Shown: positions 44,677 to 54,018 of the stretch, piece by piece
How the letters are laid out: the number at the start of each line of letters is the position of its first letter
How positions within the stretch are numbered: the stretch's first letter is position 1
DNA from: Parabacteroides acidifaciens
GTDB taxonomy: Bacteria > Bacteroidota > Bacteroidia > Bacteroidales > Tannerellaceae
Direction of reading: 5' to 3'
Assembly (NCBI RefSeq): GCF_003363715.1
Contig: NZ_QREV01000017.1
Span: 1 to 64,000, forward strand
Length of the DNA stretch: 64,000 bases
Notes under the pieces: generated by a model
Seen by the model: only the letters and a program-made list of their open reading frames with translations
Databases searched by the model: none
What the model was told of the DNA's origin: nothing
Program-made: the position numbers and the translations under genes

Positions 44677-45639
44677 ATGGAGAAGCCTTATGTAGTAGGT
44701 ATCGATATAGGTGGTACCAATACTGTTTTTGGCGTAGTAGACGCAAGAGGTTCAATCTTGTACAGTGGATCAATCAAGACTGGTAAATATACCGATGTTG
44801 ACGAGTATGTTAGCGATCTGGCAACAGGTCTGAAATTAGTGATCGACCAGGCTGGCGGCCCGGATAAAATAAAAGGTGTAGGCGTTGGGGCTCCTAACGG
44901 GAACTTCTTCAACGGCTGTATCGAATTTGCCCCGAACCTTCCCTGGAAGGGTAAAATTCCTTTGGCTCAGCTGATCAGCGAAAAGTTGGACGGAATACCC
45001 GTTGCATTGACAAACGATGCAAATGCGGCTGCTATCGGTGAAATGACTTATGGCGCAGCACGCGGTATGAAAGACTTTATCGTGATCACTTTGGGAACAG
45101 GTGTCGGCAGCGGTATCGTAATCGGCGGTAACCTGGTTTACGGACATGACGGATTTGCGGGCGAGTTAGGTCACGTGATCATGCGCCGTAACAACGGACG
45201 TCCTTGCGGTTGCGGTCGTCAGGGCTGTTTAGAGGCATACGCTTCTGCAACAGGTGTTGCCCGTACGGCACGCGAATTTCTGGAAATCCGTAAGGACGAC
45301 AGCTTGCTTCGCGAACTGGACCCGGACGAAATCACATCCAAAGACGTATATGATGCAGCAATGAAAAACGACAAGTTAGCGCTGGAAATCTTCGAATTTA
45401 CAGGAAACATCTTGGGTGAAGCATTCGCTGATTTCGTTGCCTTCTCAAGTCCTGAAGCGATCATCCTCTTCGGTGGTCTGACTAAATCCGGCGATCTGAT
45501 CATGAACCCGATCAAACGTTCGATGGAAAAGAACATGCTGAAAGTGTTCGAAGGTAAGACAAAACTGTTATTCTCTCAATTGAAAGAAAGCGATGCAGCC
45601 GTATTGGGCGCAAGCGCACTGGGTTGGGAAGTAAAATAA
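44677..45639 (+). CDS. ROK-family glucokinase
   Basis: Phosphorylates glucose (or a related hexose) with ATP in the cytoplasm. 320 residues. The N-terminal phosphate loop is VVGIDIGGTNTVFGVV; GTGVGSGIVIGGNLVYG and the ROK signature GELGHVIMRRNNGRPCGCGRQ with zinc-binding cysteines, then GCLEAYAS, are clear. Sugar ligands include NDANAAAIGE and the Glu/His of the ELGH motif. I start at the ATG 44677 (MEKPYVVG); the frame is open to 44608 but a good promoter lies inside that part. ROK kinases also include N-acetylmannosamine and fructose kinases, so glucose is the likely but unproved substrate. Confidence 0.9.
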   Translation: MEKPYVVGIDIGGTNTVFGVVDARGSILYSGSIKTGKYTDVDEYVSDLATGLKLVIDQAGGPDKIKGVGVGAPNGNFFNGCIEFAPNLPWKGKIPLAQLISEKLDGIPVALTNDANAAAIGEMTYGAARGMKDFIVITLGTGVGSGIVIGGNLVYGHDGFAGELGHVIMRRNNGRPCGCGRQGCLEAYASATGVARTAREFLEIRKDDSLLRELDPDEITSKDVYDAAMKNDKLALEIFEFTGNILGEAFADFVAFSSPEAIILFGGLTKSGDLIMNPIKRSMEKNMLKVFEGKTKLLFSQLKESDAAVLGASALGWEVK

Positions 45640-45641
45640 AC

Positions 45642-45722
45642 ACAGGTGAAAGTGGAAAGGTGAAAGTGGAAAGTTTAATTTCTCAACTCTCACCTTTCAA
45701 CTTTTAACTTTCAACTTTTAAC
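45642..45722. repeat. Intergenic short-repeat tract
   Basis: GGTGAAAGTGGAAA occurs twice in tandem (from 45644), followed by its approximate inverse (CTCACCTTTCAAC) and several AACTTT(C/T) heptamers. It lies between the ROK and NUDIX genes. Copy-variable tracts of this kind are common between genes in these bacteria; the inverted arms may act as a weak hairpin. Confidence 0.5.
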
Positions 45723-45726
45723 TGCC

Positions 45727-46239
45727 ATGCATCCTTTACACCAATTTGCGTACTGTCCGAAATGCGGAGCCAAAACATTTGTGGAACGCAACGAAAAAGC
45801 CAAACAATGCACCACATGCGGATTCGTCTATTATTTTAATCCATCTTCTGCCGTTGCCTGCTTCATCCGGAATCCGGAAGGAGAGTTATTGCTCGTCCGC
45901 CGCGCCAAAGAACCGGCTAAAGGAACACTCGACCTGCCCGGCGGTTTTGTCGACATGTACGAATCGGCCGAAGAGGCCGCCCACCGGGAAGTAAAGGAAG
46001 AAACCGGGCTGGATCTGACCGATTGCCGCTACCTTTTCTCCATTCCCAACATCTACCCCTATTGCGGCTTTGACGTCCACACGGTCGATATGTTCTTCGA
46101 ATGCCTCACCGAATCGTTCGACGGAGCTAAGGCGGAAGACGATGCCGCCGAAATAGTAATCCTCCCCGCCAGCCAACTGAATCCGGACGATTTCGGCTTA
46201 CAGTCCATCAAAAAAGCGGTAGGCCGCTATATAAAGTAA
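45727..46239 (+). CDS. NUDIX hydrolase with N-terminal zinc ribbon
   Basis: 170-residue NUDIX hydrolase that should cleave a nucleoside diphosphate-X compound. A zinc ribbon is formed by Cys10, Cys13, Cys28 and Cys31 (YCPKCG and CTTCG), as in NudC-like enzymes. The Nudix box runs from about 72 to 94: GGFVDMYESAEEAAHREVKE followed by ETGLD, with the catalytic REVKEE glutamates. It is much shorter than NAD pyrophosphatase NudC (about 260 residues), so the substrate is uncertain. It follows the ROK gene after 87 bases of repeat tract. Confidence 0.9.
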   Translation: MHPLHQFAYCPKCGAKTFVERNEKAKQCTTCGFVYYFNPSSAVACFIRNPEGELLLVRRAKEPAKGTLDLPGGFVDMYESAEEAAHREVKEETGLDLTDCRYLFSIPNIYPYCGFDVHTVDMFFECLTESFDGAKAEDDAAEIVILPASQLNPDDFGLQSIKKAVGRYIK

Positions 46240-46248
46240 TATATTTCT

Positions 46249-46256
46249 TATATTTG
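46249..46256 (+). promoter_or_regulatory. -7 box (TATATTTG) for the TPR/barrel operon
   Basis: Perfect TAnnTTTG, 63 bases before the ATG at 46320. No clear -33 match is seen. Confidence 0.45.
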
Positions 46257-46319
46257 CAACTTAGAACTAACGGATACCGTTATATTTATATATATCTGTA
46301 TTATAAAAGCTAAGGAGTG

Positions 46320-49319
46320 ATGAAAAGAATACTTATTCCACTGTGCATAGTTGTGGGGAGTCATGTTGCGCATGGGCAACGGTCATACCAGTTTGATGCA
46401 CCGGACCGCCTATTTGTAGAAGGGAAAGAGTTGTTTAGTTTAAAAAATTATGCCGGTTGCATCGACAAGCTGGAGGCTTATAAACAGCACTCCACCGACG
46501 CAGACCTGATTCAGGAGGCCGACTATATGCTGGTCTACGCCGCCTACGAACAGGGGCGTCCCAATGCAGACGAGCTTCTGAAAGACTACCTCGAAGAATA
46601 TCCGGCTTCCCGTCACAGCAACGAGATCGATTTTCTGATCGGGTCCATCCATTTTGAACGCGGAGAATACGAGAAAGCGATCTTCTGGTTTAACGAAGCC
46701 GACATCGACGTCTTAAGCCCCGAACAGCAGGAAGCCTATTCCTTCCGTCTGGCTTACTCGTTGTTGCAGACCGGCGAGATGGAAAAAGCGCGCGGCTACT
46801 TCGCCCGCATCGAACAGATCGGCGATAAATACAAAGAGGCATCGACCTATTATGTCGCCTATATCGACTACGCAATGGGCAAGTACAACAACGCCCTTAT
46901 CGAGTTTTCCCGCCTGAAGGAAAGCCCGAAGTTCCGCGAACAGTCGCAGTACTACATCGCACAAATCTATTTCATCCAGGGAAAATATGATAAGGTGGTG
47001 AAAGAAGGCGAAGAACTTCTCTCCCTCTACCCCGACAGCAAGAACAACAGCGAGATGTACCGCATCGTCGGTGATTCGTATTACCACCTGGGCGACCAGA
47101 GCAAGGCGATCCAGATGTTGAGCAAATATGTTTCCACAACGGAAAACCCGCTCCGCAGCGACCTCTATATCCTGGGTGTCTGCTATTATAATAAAGGTAA
47201 CTACAGCAGCGCCGTCAACGCTCTGAGCCGGACAGTCCGCCAGAACGACGAGCTGACGCAAAACACTTATCTCTACCTCGGACAGTCTTACTTGAAGTTA
47301 GGCGACAAGAACAACGCTCGTATGGCGTTCGAGGCAGCCGCCACCTCATCGTTCGACAAGCAGATAAAGGAAGTGGCGATGTACAACTACGCACTGCTGA
47401 TCCACGAAACGGCCTTTACCGGATTCGGCGAGTCGGTGACAATCTTCGAAGATTTCCTGAACGACTTCCCCAATTCGAAATATGCCGACAAGGTGAACGA
47501 TTACTTAGTCGAAGTCTACCTGACGACCAAGAACTACGAAGCGGCTCTGAAGTCGATCAACAAGATCAAGCATCCGAGCACCAAGATACTGGAAGCCAAA
47601 CAAGACATCCTCTTCCAGCTCGGGACACAGGCCTTCACCAACGTCAAGTTGGACGACGCCGTCAGCCTCTTCAGCCAGGCAATCACACTCGGTTCCTACA
47701 ATATGGAGGCCCGCAACGACGCCTACTTCTGGCGCGGCGAATCGTACTACCGCATGGGAGAATATGAAAATGCGATCTCCGACTACCGGACCTACCTGAA
47801 CAATACACGCCAGCGCAATACGGATATGTACGCACTGGCCTACTATAACTTAGGTTACAGCTATTTCAAGCTGAGAGACTACAGCGCCGCCCTGAACCGT
47901 TTCCGCCAGTATGTCGATCTGGAAAGCAACCAGCAGGCAGCCTCGCTGGCCGACGCCTACAACCGTATTGGCGACTGTCTCTACCAGAACCGCCAGTTCA
48001 GCCTGGCCGAAGAGAACTATTCGCGTGCCGCCCAGCTGTCTCCTTCCGCCGGCGACTACTCCATTTACCAGAAAGGATTCTTGCTCGGCTTGCAGAAAGA
48101 CTACAGAGGCAAGATCAGCGCCATGGACCGCCTGATCACCGAATATCCCGAATCGCAATACGTAGACGACGCCCTGTTCGAGAAGGGACGTTCTTACGTG
48201 CTGCTGGAAAACAGCTCTTCCGCCGCACAAGCCTTCGAGAAGCTGATCCGAGAATTTCCACAGAGCAGTCTGGCGCGTAAGGCAGGCATCCAGCTCGGTT
48301 TGCTTTACTACAATGACAACCAGCCGGAGAAGGCGCTCGCAGCCTACAAGAACGTCATCAGCAACTATCCGGGTAGCGAAGAAGCGAAGGTCGCTTTGCA
48401 AGATTTGAAATCGGTCTACATCGACCTCAACGATATCAACGCATACGCTAACTACGTAAACTCCTTGGGCGGCAACATCCGCCTGGAAGTAAGCGAACAG
48501 GATTCGCTGACCTACATCGCTGCCGAAAAGCTCTTTATGCGTGGCGATAACGACGGCGCACGCCGCAGCTTAGTCAACTATTTGCAGACATTCCCCGAAG
48601 GTGCATTCAGTTCGAATGCCAACTTCTATTTGGGAAGTATCGCCTTTGCCAAGAAAGAGTTCGACGAAGCAATCCAGCGCTTCAAATCGGTTATCGCAAG
48701 CGGCGACACCAAGTTCCTGGAAGAATCGGTTGCCCGCACCGCCGAAATCGAATACCTGGGCAAGGATTACCCGGCAGCATTGGAAAGCTTCAAGCGCTTG
48801 CAGGTCGTAGCCGAAAGCCCCGAAAACAAGCAGGCGGCCCGTTTAGGTATCATGCGTTGTGCTCTTCAGACCGGACAGCAGAAAGACGCGCTTTTAGCAG
48901 CGGACGAACTGTTGAAAGAGCCGAAGCTCTCGCCCGAACTCGAAGCGGAAGCCCGCTACGTCCGTGCCAAAGCCTACATCGACCAGAAACAGGGAAACAA
49001 GGCATTGGCCGACCTGAAAGAACTGAGCAAGGATACGCGTACGGTGCACGGCGCCGAAGCCAAATACCTGCTGGCACAATTATACTACGACACCGACAAG
49101 GACAAGGAGGCGGAAAAAGTACTGATGAACTTCATCGAGAACGGTACGCCTCATCAGTACTGGCTGGCTCGCGGATTCATCTTGCTGGCCGACATCTACA
49201 TCCGCCAGGGTGATGACTTCCAGGCTCGTCAGTATCTCACCAGCCTGCAGAACAATTATAATGGTGATGACGATATCGCCGGTATGATAGAAAATAGATT
49301 GGGAAAACTAAAGAACTAA
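46320..49319 (+). CDS. Large exported tetratricopeptide repeat protein
   Basis: 999 residues with a signal peptide (VAHGQ, about residue 21), then TPR-type helical repeats along nearly the whole length (for example NARMAFEAAATSS, YENAISDYRTYLNNT, FDEAIQRFKSVIASGD, PEKALAAYKNVISNYPG). Such proteins scaffold envelope complexes; no catalytic motif is seen. The ATG at 46320 is preceded by AAGGAGTG; an in-frame GTG sits at 46317. It is followed after 9 bases by an outer-membrane barrel protein gene with the same GTGATGAA start context, so the two are co-translated and probably act together in the envelope. Specific role unknown. Confidence 0.88.
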   Translation: MKRILIPLCIVVGSHVAHGQRSYQFDAPDRLFVEGKELFSLKNYAGCIDKLEAYKQHSTDADLIQEADYMLVYAAYEQGRPNADELLKDYLEEYPASRHSNEIDFLIGSIHFERGEYEKAIFWFNEADIDVLSPEQQEAYSFRLAYSLLQTGEMEKARGYFARIEQIGDKYKEASTYYVAYIDYAMGKYNNALIEFSRLKESPKFREQSQYYIAQIYFIQGKYDKVVKEGEELLSLYPDSKNNSEMYRIVGDSYYHLGDQSKAIQMLSKYVSTTENPLRSDLYILGVCYYNKGNYSSAVNALSRTVRQNDELTQNTYLYLGQSYLKLGDKNNARMAFEAAATSSFDKQIKEVAMYNYALLIHETAFTGFGESVTIFEDFLNDFPNSKYADKVNDYLVEVYLTTKNYEAALKSINKIKHPSTKILEAKQDILFQLGTQAFTNVKLDDAVSLFSQAITLGSYNMEARNDAYFWRGESYYRMGEYENAISDYRTYLNNTRQRNTDMYALAYYNLGYSYFKLRDYSAALNRFRQYVDLESNQQAASLADAYNRIGDCLYQNRQFSLAEENYSRAAQLSPSAGDYSIYQKGFLLGLQKDYRGKISAMDRLITEYPESQYVDDALFEKGRSYVLLENSSSAAQAFEKLIREFPQSSLARKAGIQLGLLYYNDNQPEKALAAYKNVISNYPGSEEAKVALQDLKSVYIDLNDINAYANYVNSLGGNIRLEVSEQDSLTYIAAEKLFMRGDNDGARRSLVNYLQTFPEGAFSSNANFYLGSIAFAKKEFDEAIQRFKSVIASGDTKFLEESVARTAEIEYLGKDYPAALESFKRLQVVAESPENKQAARLGIMRCALQTGQQKDALLAADELLKEPKLSPELEAEARYVRAKAYIDQKQGNKALADLKELSKDTRTVHGAEAKYLLAQLYYDTDKDKEAEKVLMNFIENGTPHQYWLARGFILLADIYIRQGDDFQARQYLTSLQNNYNGDDDIAGMIENRLGKLKN

Positions 49320-49328
49320 GAAGAAGTG

Positions 49329-51071
49329 ATGAAGACAATATACAACATCAAAGCACTGTGTGTGATGGCCCTGTTAGGAAGCGTCGCAACCGCCGGTGCA
49401 CAGGAAGACAAGACGAAGGAAAAAGACCTGAACCGGGAAATGACACTCGAACGCGAGTACGACCCGAGCGTACAGGATGCCAGCAAGGTGAACACACTTC
49501 CGGTCATCAAAGAGCCGGTTGTCAAGAAGATGCCGATCGACTACGCTACTTTCACGATTCCGACGGAGCCGGAAAAAGAGATCAGCCTGCTTCCTTCGGG
49601 AAACATCATGACAGACATCCAATACAACAAACGCCGGGGTTACTTCAACTTCGGAGGCGGCACCTACCTGAACCTGAACGGCGACTTAGGTTATCATATC
49701 CTGAGCACCGACAAGGACAAGCTGAACATCTGGTTCTCACATCGCTCGACGAACGGGAAGGTGAAATATATCGACACGGACTTTGACAAGGTAAAGGCTA
49801 AGTTGAACGACAACATGGGCGGCCTCAACTTCAAACACGCCTTTGATAAGATGTCATTGGATATGGGGATCAAATATGGATACTCGGCATTCAATTACTA
49901 CGGTCTGCCGATCGCTACCCCCATATCCTCGGCAACATTGGACCCGGACAAGTTCGACCGTGAAACCAATCAGGTAAACCAGACGATCCAGGCAAAGATC
50001 GGTATCGAGTCGAAAGAAGATGCGCCCCTCGGCTATATGCTCGACTTAGGATATACAAACTTCTCGCACAAATATGCATTGAGCAAGGATCAGGACGGAC
50101 CGACCGAACATACATTCGACGTCAAGTTCGACTTGAACGCCCGTTTCGGTGGCGAGCAACGGATCGGATTAGGCGGTAACGTGGAATATTTTAACTACAG
50201 CCTGCCAACACTGAACGGACAGGAATATCTGGAATTTGAGAACCATGCCGAAGCAACCCTTTCCCCTTATTATAAGGTGGCGGGAGACAACTGGAATTTG
50301 AAATTAGGTGCTAACGTGATGTTTGTAACCGGCGATAACAGCAAGTTCATGGCTTCGCCCAATATCGCGGCGGATGTGGAAGTGGCCGACAAGACGCAAC
50401 TCTACCTTGTTGCCGGCGGTAAACTCTACTCCAACAGTATGTACGATATGTCCCTGATCAACCGTTATATAAATCCGACGATGGAACTGCTTCCTTCGCG
50501 CAATTACCTGGACGGCACGGTCGGCATCAGAAGCGGTGTCGCTCCCGGTTTCTGGTTCGATGTATTCGGAGGTTATAAAATCACGAGTAATGAAGTATTC
50601 TTCATACCAACCTTTGCTACGAAAGACGGATATTTTGCCAACGTCAGCCTGGGCATCCAAGCGAAAGCCAAACAGGCATTCGGAGGCGTGAACCTGAAAT
50701 ACAGCTATCAGCAATTATTCGACATCAACCTGAAAGGCGTTTACAACCATTGGAGCGTAGACGACATCGATAACGCTTACGGCAAGCCCGAAATGGAAGT
50801 GACAGCAGGTGTGACAGTCCGCCCGATCAGCCAGGTCACCGCATCTTTGGATTATTACCTGGCCACCGGACGCAAGACTTACTTAGGACTGTCCGGCGGA
50901 GAAAAGATGAAGAACATCAACGAACTGAACCTGACCGGTTCATACACGCTGAACGACACCTTCGGCCTGTATCTGAAACTGAACAACGTCTTGTTCCAGA
51001 AGTACGAACTCTATTACGGCTATCCGCTCCAGAGCTTCAGTGCAATGATTGGCGTGAACATTAATTTCTGA
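49329..51071 (+). CDS. Outer-membrane beta-barrel protein, TonB-receptor-like barrel without plug
   Basis: 580 residues, signal peptide (TAGAQ, about residue 23). An N-terminal periplasmic stretch (REMTLEREYDPSVQDASKVNTLPVIKEP) precedes many alternating beta strands (KLNIWFSHRSTNGKVKYIDT; LYLKLNNVLFQKYELYYGY) and a C-terminal strand ending NINF, a typical outer-membrane signature. No TonB plug domain is present. It is the second gene of a two-gene unit with the large TPR protein, so a joint role in outer-membrane assembly or transport is likely but unproved. A terminator follows. Confidence 0.85.
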   Translation: MKTIYNIKALCVMALLGSVATAGAQEDKTKEKDLNREMTLEREYDPSVQDASKVNTLPVIKEPVVKKMPIDYATFTIPTEPEKEISLLPSGNIMTDIQYNKRRGYFNFGGGTYLNLNGDLGYHILSTDKDKLNIWFSHRSTNGKVKYIDTDFDKVKAKLNDNMGGLNFKHAFDKMSLDMGIKYGYSAFNYYGLPIATPISSATLDPDKFDRETNQVNQTIQAKIGIESKEDAPLGYMLDLGYTNFSHKYALSKDQDGPTEHTFDVKFDLNARFGGEQRIGLGGNVEYFNYSLPTLNGQEYLEFENHAEATLSPYYKVAGDNWNLKLGANVMFVTGDNSKFMASPNIAADVEVADKTQLYLVAGGKLYSNSMYDMSLINRYINPTMELLPSRNYLDGTVGIRSGVAPGFWFDVFGGYKITSNEVFFIPTFATKDGYFANVSLGIQAKAKQAFGGVNLKYSYQQLFDINLKGVYNHWSVDDIDNAYGKPEMEVTAGVTVRPISQVTASLDYYLATGRKTYLGLSGGEKMKNINELNLTGSYTLNDTFGLYLKLNNVLFQKYELYYGYPLQSFSAMIGVNINF

Positions 51072-51091
51072 TTCATCTGCAGATAAACTTC

Positions 51092-51134
51092 ATAACAAAG
51101 CCTCATGGTGCTTCCGTGAGGCTTTGTTATTTAT
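51092..51134 (+). terminator. Terminator of the TPR/barrel operon
   Basis: A perfect 14-bp stem (ATAACAAAGCCTCA with TGAGGCTTTGTTAT), 11-base loop and a weak T-rich tail. Confidence 0.75.
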
Positions 51135-51221
51135 GGATTCCACGTCAAGCTCTGGATTGAGGCACTATTGGCACCTGTAATGAAAGATTGAACGGTTTTA
51201 GTCTATTTATTTTATTGTTGG

Positions 51222-51229
51222 TATCTTTG
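51222..51229 (+). promoter_or_regulatory. -7 box (TATCTTTG) for the MATE gene
   Basis: Perfect TAnnTTTG 20 bases before the ATG at 51250, with TTTA 21 bases further upstream as a poor -33. Confidence 0.5.
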
Positions 51230-51249
51230 CAACCAAATACGAAACGGAC

Positions 51250-52578
51250 ATGCAAGGGACAAAGAATCTGACGGAAGGACCTATCAAGAAGCAACTGTTT
51301 AACCTGGCACTTCCCATAATGGGGACCTCGTTTATTCAGATGGCATATAGCATCACTGATATGGCTTGGGTGGGACGTCTGGGCAGCGAAGCGGTGGCGG
51401 CAGTCGGAGCTGTCGGTATTCTGACGTGGATGACGAGTTCCATCTCCTATCTGAACAAAGTAGGTTCGGAGGTCAGCGTTGCGCAAAGCATCGGGGCGCA
51501 GGAGGCGGAAGAAGCCCGGAACTTTGCTTCCCATAACCTGACAATCGCGCTGATTATCTCGATCTGTTGGGGATTACTGCTGTTTGCCCTCGCGTATCCT
51601 GTCATCGGTTTCTTCAAACTGGATGCCACCATTTCGGCACATGCCGTGTCTTACTTGCGGATTATCTCAACGGCTTTTCCTTTCGTACTCCTGTCGGCGG
51701 CCTGTACCGGAATCTATAATGCGGCGGGGCTGAGCAAGATACCGTTCTACGTCAGCGGAAGCGGATTGATAATGAATATGATACTCGACCCGCTGTTCAT
51801 ATTTGGCTTCGGGATGGGGACGGACGGAGCTGCCTGCGCGACCTGGCTGTCGGAGGCGACTGTCCTTGCGATTTTCATTTATTACCTGAAAAAGAGATAC
51901 AAATTATTCGGAGGCTTCTCCTTCTTCGTGCGGTTGAAGAGCCGGTACAGCAAACGGATCTTTCAGTTAGGACTTCCTGTTGCGATGCTGAACAGCCTCT
52001 TTGCCGTTATCAACCTTATGATGGCGCGTACGGCGTCGACCTACGGCGGACATATCGGACTGATGACACTGACTGCCGGAGGTCAGATCGAAGCGCTTGC
52101 CTGGAACACCTCGCAAGGGTTCAGTACGGCACTGAGTACCTTTGTCGCCCAGAACTATGCCGCCCGCAAGAAGGAGCGCGTCCTCGGGGCTTATCATACG
52201 ACATTGAAGATGACGGCGATATTAGGAGTCTTTTGTACTCTGTTGTTCGTCTTCTTCGGCAGCGAACTGTTCTCCCTGATTGTCCCGGAAAAGGCGGCTT
52301 ACGAGGCGGGCGGCATCTTCCTCCGCATCGACGGTTATTCGATGATCTTCATGATGCTTGAGATAACGATGCAGGGCTTGTTCTACGGGACAGGTCGCAC
52401 GGTTCCGCCGGCCATCATCAGCATCACGTTCAACAGCCTGCGCATCCCGATGGCGATCGGACTGACGGCTATGGGACTGGGAATAGCGGGTGTCTGGTGG
52501 GCAATCAGCATTTCCAGCATGCTGAAAGGAATCGTCTTGTTCGCCTGGTTCCGTATTTTACAGAAGAAGATATTGTGA
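51250..52578 (+). CDS. MATE-family multidrug/sodium antiporter
   Basis: Inner-membrane exporter of 442 residues with twelve hydrophobic segments arranged in two halves. The N-terminal LTEGPIKKQLFNLALPIMGTSFIQMAYSITDMAWVGRLG is a standard MATE opening, and the second half restarts with FQLGLPVAMLNSLFAVINLMMARTASTYGG. Probably expels cationic drugs or metabolites using Na+ or H+; the substrate is unknown. It has its own promoter box and stands alone. Confidence 0.93.
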   Translation: MQGTKNLTEGPIKKQLFNLALPIMGTSFIQMAYSITDMAWVGRLGSEAVAAVGAVGILTWMTSSISYLNKVGSEVSVAQSIGAQEAEEARNFASHNLTIALIISICWGLLLFALAYPVIGFFKLDATISAHAVSYLRIISTAFPFVLLSAACTGIYNAAGLSKIPFYVSGSGLIMNMILDPLFIFGFGMGTDGAACATWLSEATVLAIFIYYLKKRYKLFGGFSFFVRLKSRYSKRIFQLGLPVAMLNSLFAVINLMMARTASTYGGHIGLMTLTAGGQIEALAWNTSQGFSTALSTFVAQNYAARKKERVLGAYHTTLKMTAILGVFCTLLFVFFGSELFSLIVPEKAAYEAGGIFLRIDGYSMIFMMLEITMQGLFYGTGRTVPPAIISITFNSLRIPMAIGLTAMGLGIAGVWWAISISSMLKGIVLFAWFRILQKKIL

Positions 52579-52604
52579 TAGTAACGAACTATTCCTTATT
52601 TTTG
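52572..52604 (+). promoter_or_regulatory. Promoter of the O-acetylhomoserine sulfhydrylase gene
   Basis: ATTG (52572-52575, within the end of the MATE gene), 21-base spacer, TATTTTTG (52597-52604). The start codon is at 52642. Confidence 0.6.
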
Positions 52605-52641
52605 CCGGATAATAACAAATACTTAGTAAAACATTACCATA

Positions 52642-53919
52642 ATGAACAATCCATTAAAGCCGGAAACCCTCTGTGTGCAGGGAGGCTGGCAACCGAAAAA
52701 GGGAGAACCGCGCGTCCTGCCCATCTATCAGAGTACGACATTCAAGTATGACACCAGCGAACAGATGGCCAAATTGTTCGACCTGGAAGAAAGCGGGTAC
52801 TTCTACACCCGCCTGCAAAACCCGACCAACGACGCCGTTGCGTCTAAGATAGCTGCTTTGGAAGGTGGCGTAGGCGCCATGCTGACCTCTTCGGGACAGG
52901 CTGCGAACTTCTATGCCGTATTCAACATCTGCGAGGCGGGCGACCACATGGTTTGTTCTTCTACTATCTATGGCGGAACATTCAACCTGTTCGGCGTGAC
53001 GATAAAGAAATTGGGCATCGATGTGACATTCGTGGACCCGGACGCACCTGAAGAAGAAATATCGGCTGCTTTCCGTCCGAACACGAAGGCGCTGTTCGGC
53101 GAGACATTATCCAACCCGGGTATGAGCGTGCTGGATATCGAGAAGTTCGCCCGCATCGCCCACAGTCATGGTGTTCCCCTGATCGTCGACAATACCTTCG
53201 CCACACCTATCAACTGTCGCCCGTTCGAATGGGGAGCAGATATCGTGACCCATTCTACGACCAAGTATATGGATGGCCATGCGACAAGTGTCGGCGGTGC
53301 AGTGGTAGACAGCGGTAACTTCGACTGGGATGCCCACGCAGACAAATTCCCCGGCCTGACAACTCCGGACGAATCCTATCACGGCCTGACCTACACGAAG
53401 GCTTTTGGCAAGATGGCCTACATGACAAAGGCGACGGCACAGTTGATGCGCGACTTAGGTTCCATCCAATCTCCGATGAACTCGTTCCTGCTGAACCTGG
53501 GACTTGAAACCCTTCACCTGCGTATGCCTCAGCACTGCAAGAACGCACAGCAGGTAGCCGAATGGTTAGAAGCGAACGAGCAGGTAGCTTGGGTCAACTT
53601 CCCCGGTCTGAAGAGTAATAAGTATTATGAACTGGCTCAGAAATATATGCCGAACGGCACTTGCGGTGTCATCGCTTTCGGCCTGAAAGGTTCCCGTGAA
53701 GATGCCATCCGCTTTATGGACAGCCTGAAGATGATTTGTATCGTTACGCATGTGGCCGACGCCCGCACCTGTGTCCTCCACCCTGCCAGCCATACGCACC
53801 GCCAGTTGTCGGACGAACAGCTGATCGAAGCAGGCGTAGCTCCCGACCTGATCCGCCTCTCCGTCGGTATCGAGAATGCCGACGATATTATCGCTGATAT
53901 CGAACAGGCGCTGAAATAG
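52642..53919 (+). CDS. metY: O-acetylhomoserine aminocarboxypropyltransferase (sulfhydrylase)
   Basis: PLP enzyme that makes homocysteine from O-acetylhomoserine and sulfide, allowing direct sulfur uptake in methionine synthesis. 425 residues, typical for MetY. It opens PETLCVQGGWQPKKGEPRVLPIYQSTTF, with YTRLQNPTNDAVASKIAALEGG, SSGQAANFYA and the PLP lysine Lys208 in HSTTKYMDGH; the DNTFATP loop lies before it. Related cystathionine synthases share this fold but are shorter (about 380-390), so MetY is preferred. Confidence 0.93.
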   Translation: MNNPLKPETLCVQGGWQPKKGEPRVLPIYQSTTFKYDTSEQMAKLFDLEESGYFYTRLQNPTNDAVASKIAALEGGVGAMLTSSGQAANFYAVFNICEAGDHMVCSSTIYGGTFNLFGVTIKKLGIDVTFVDPDAPEEEISAAFRPNTKALFGETLSNPGMSVLDIEKFARIAHSHGVPLIVDNTFATPINCRPFEWGADIVTHSTTKYMDGHATSVGGAVVDSGNFDWDAHADKFPGLTTPDESYHGLTYTKAFGKMAYMTKATAQLMRDLGSIQSPMNSFLLNLGLETLHLRMPQHCKNAQQVAEWLEANEQVAWVNFPGLKSNKYYELAQKYMPNGTCGVIAFGLKGSREDAIRFMDSLKMICIVTHVADARTCVLHPASHTHRQLSDEQLIEAGVAPDLIRLSVGIENADDIIADIEQALK

Positions 53920-53926
53920 TATAATT

Positions 53927-54005
53927 TACCGGACGCAGATGACGCAGAGTAACGCAGATAATATTTATTTTAATAATAAAAGTCTGCGTTACTCTGCGTC
54001 CGGTA
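53927..54005. repeat. Inverted-repeat hairpin built of GACGCAGA units
   Basis: Right arm 53983-54005 is the exact complement of the left arm 53927-53958, except that the left arm carries nine extra bases (TGACGCAGA), a duplication of its own GACGCAGA motif. The 23-bp stem lies 8 bases after metY and may stabilise or end its transcript, although no T tract follows. Confidence 0.6.
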
Positions 54006-54018
54006 CTATGTATTGACT

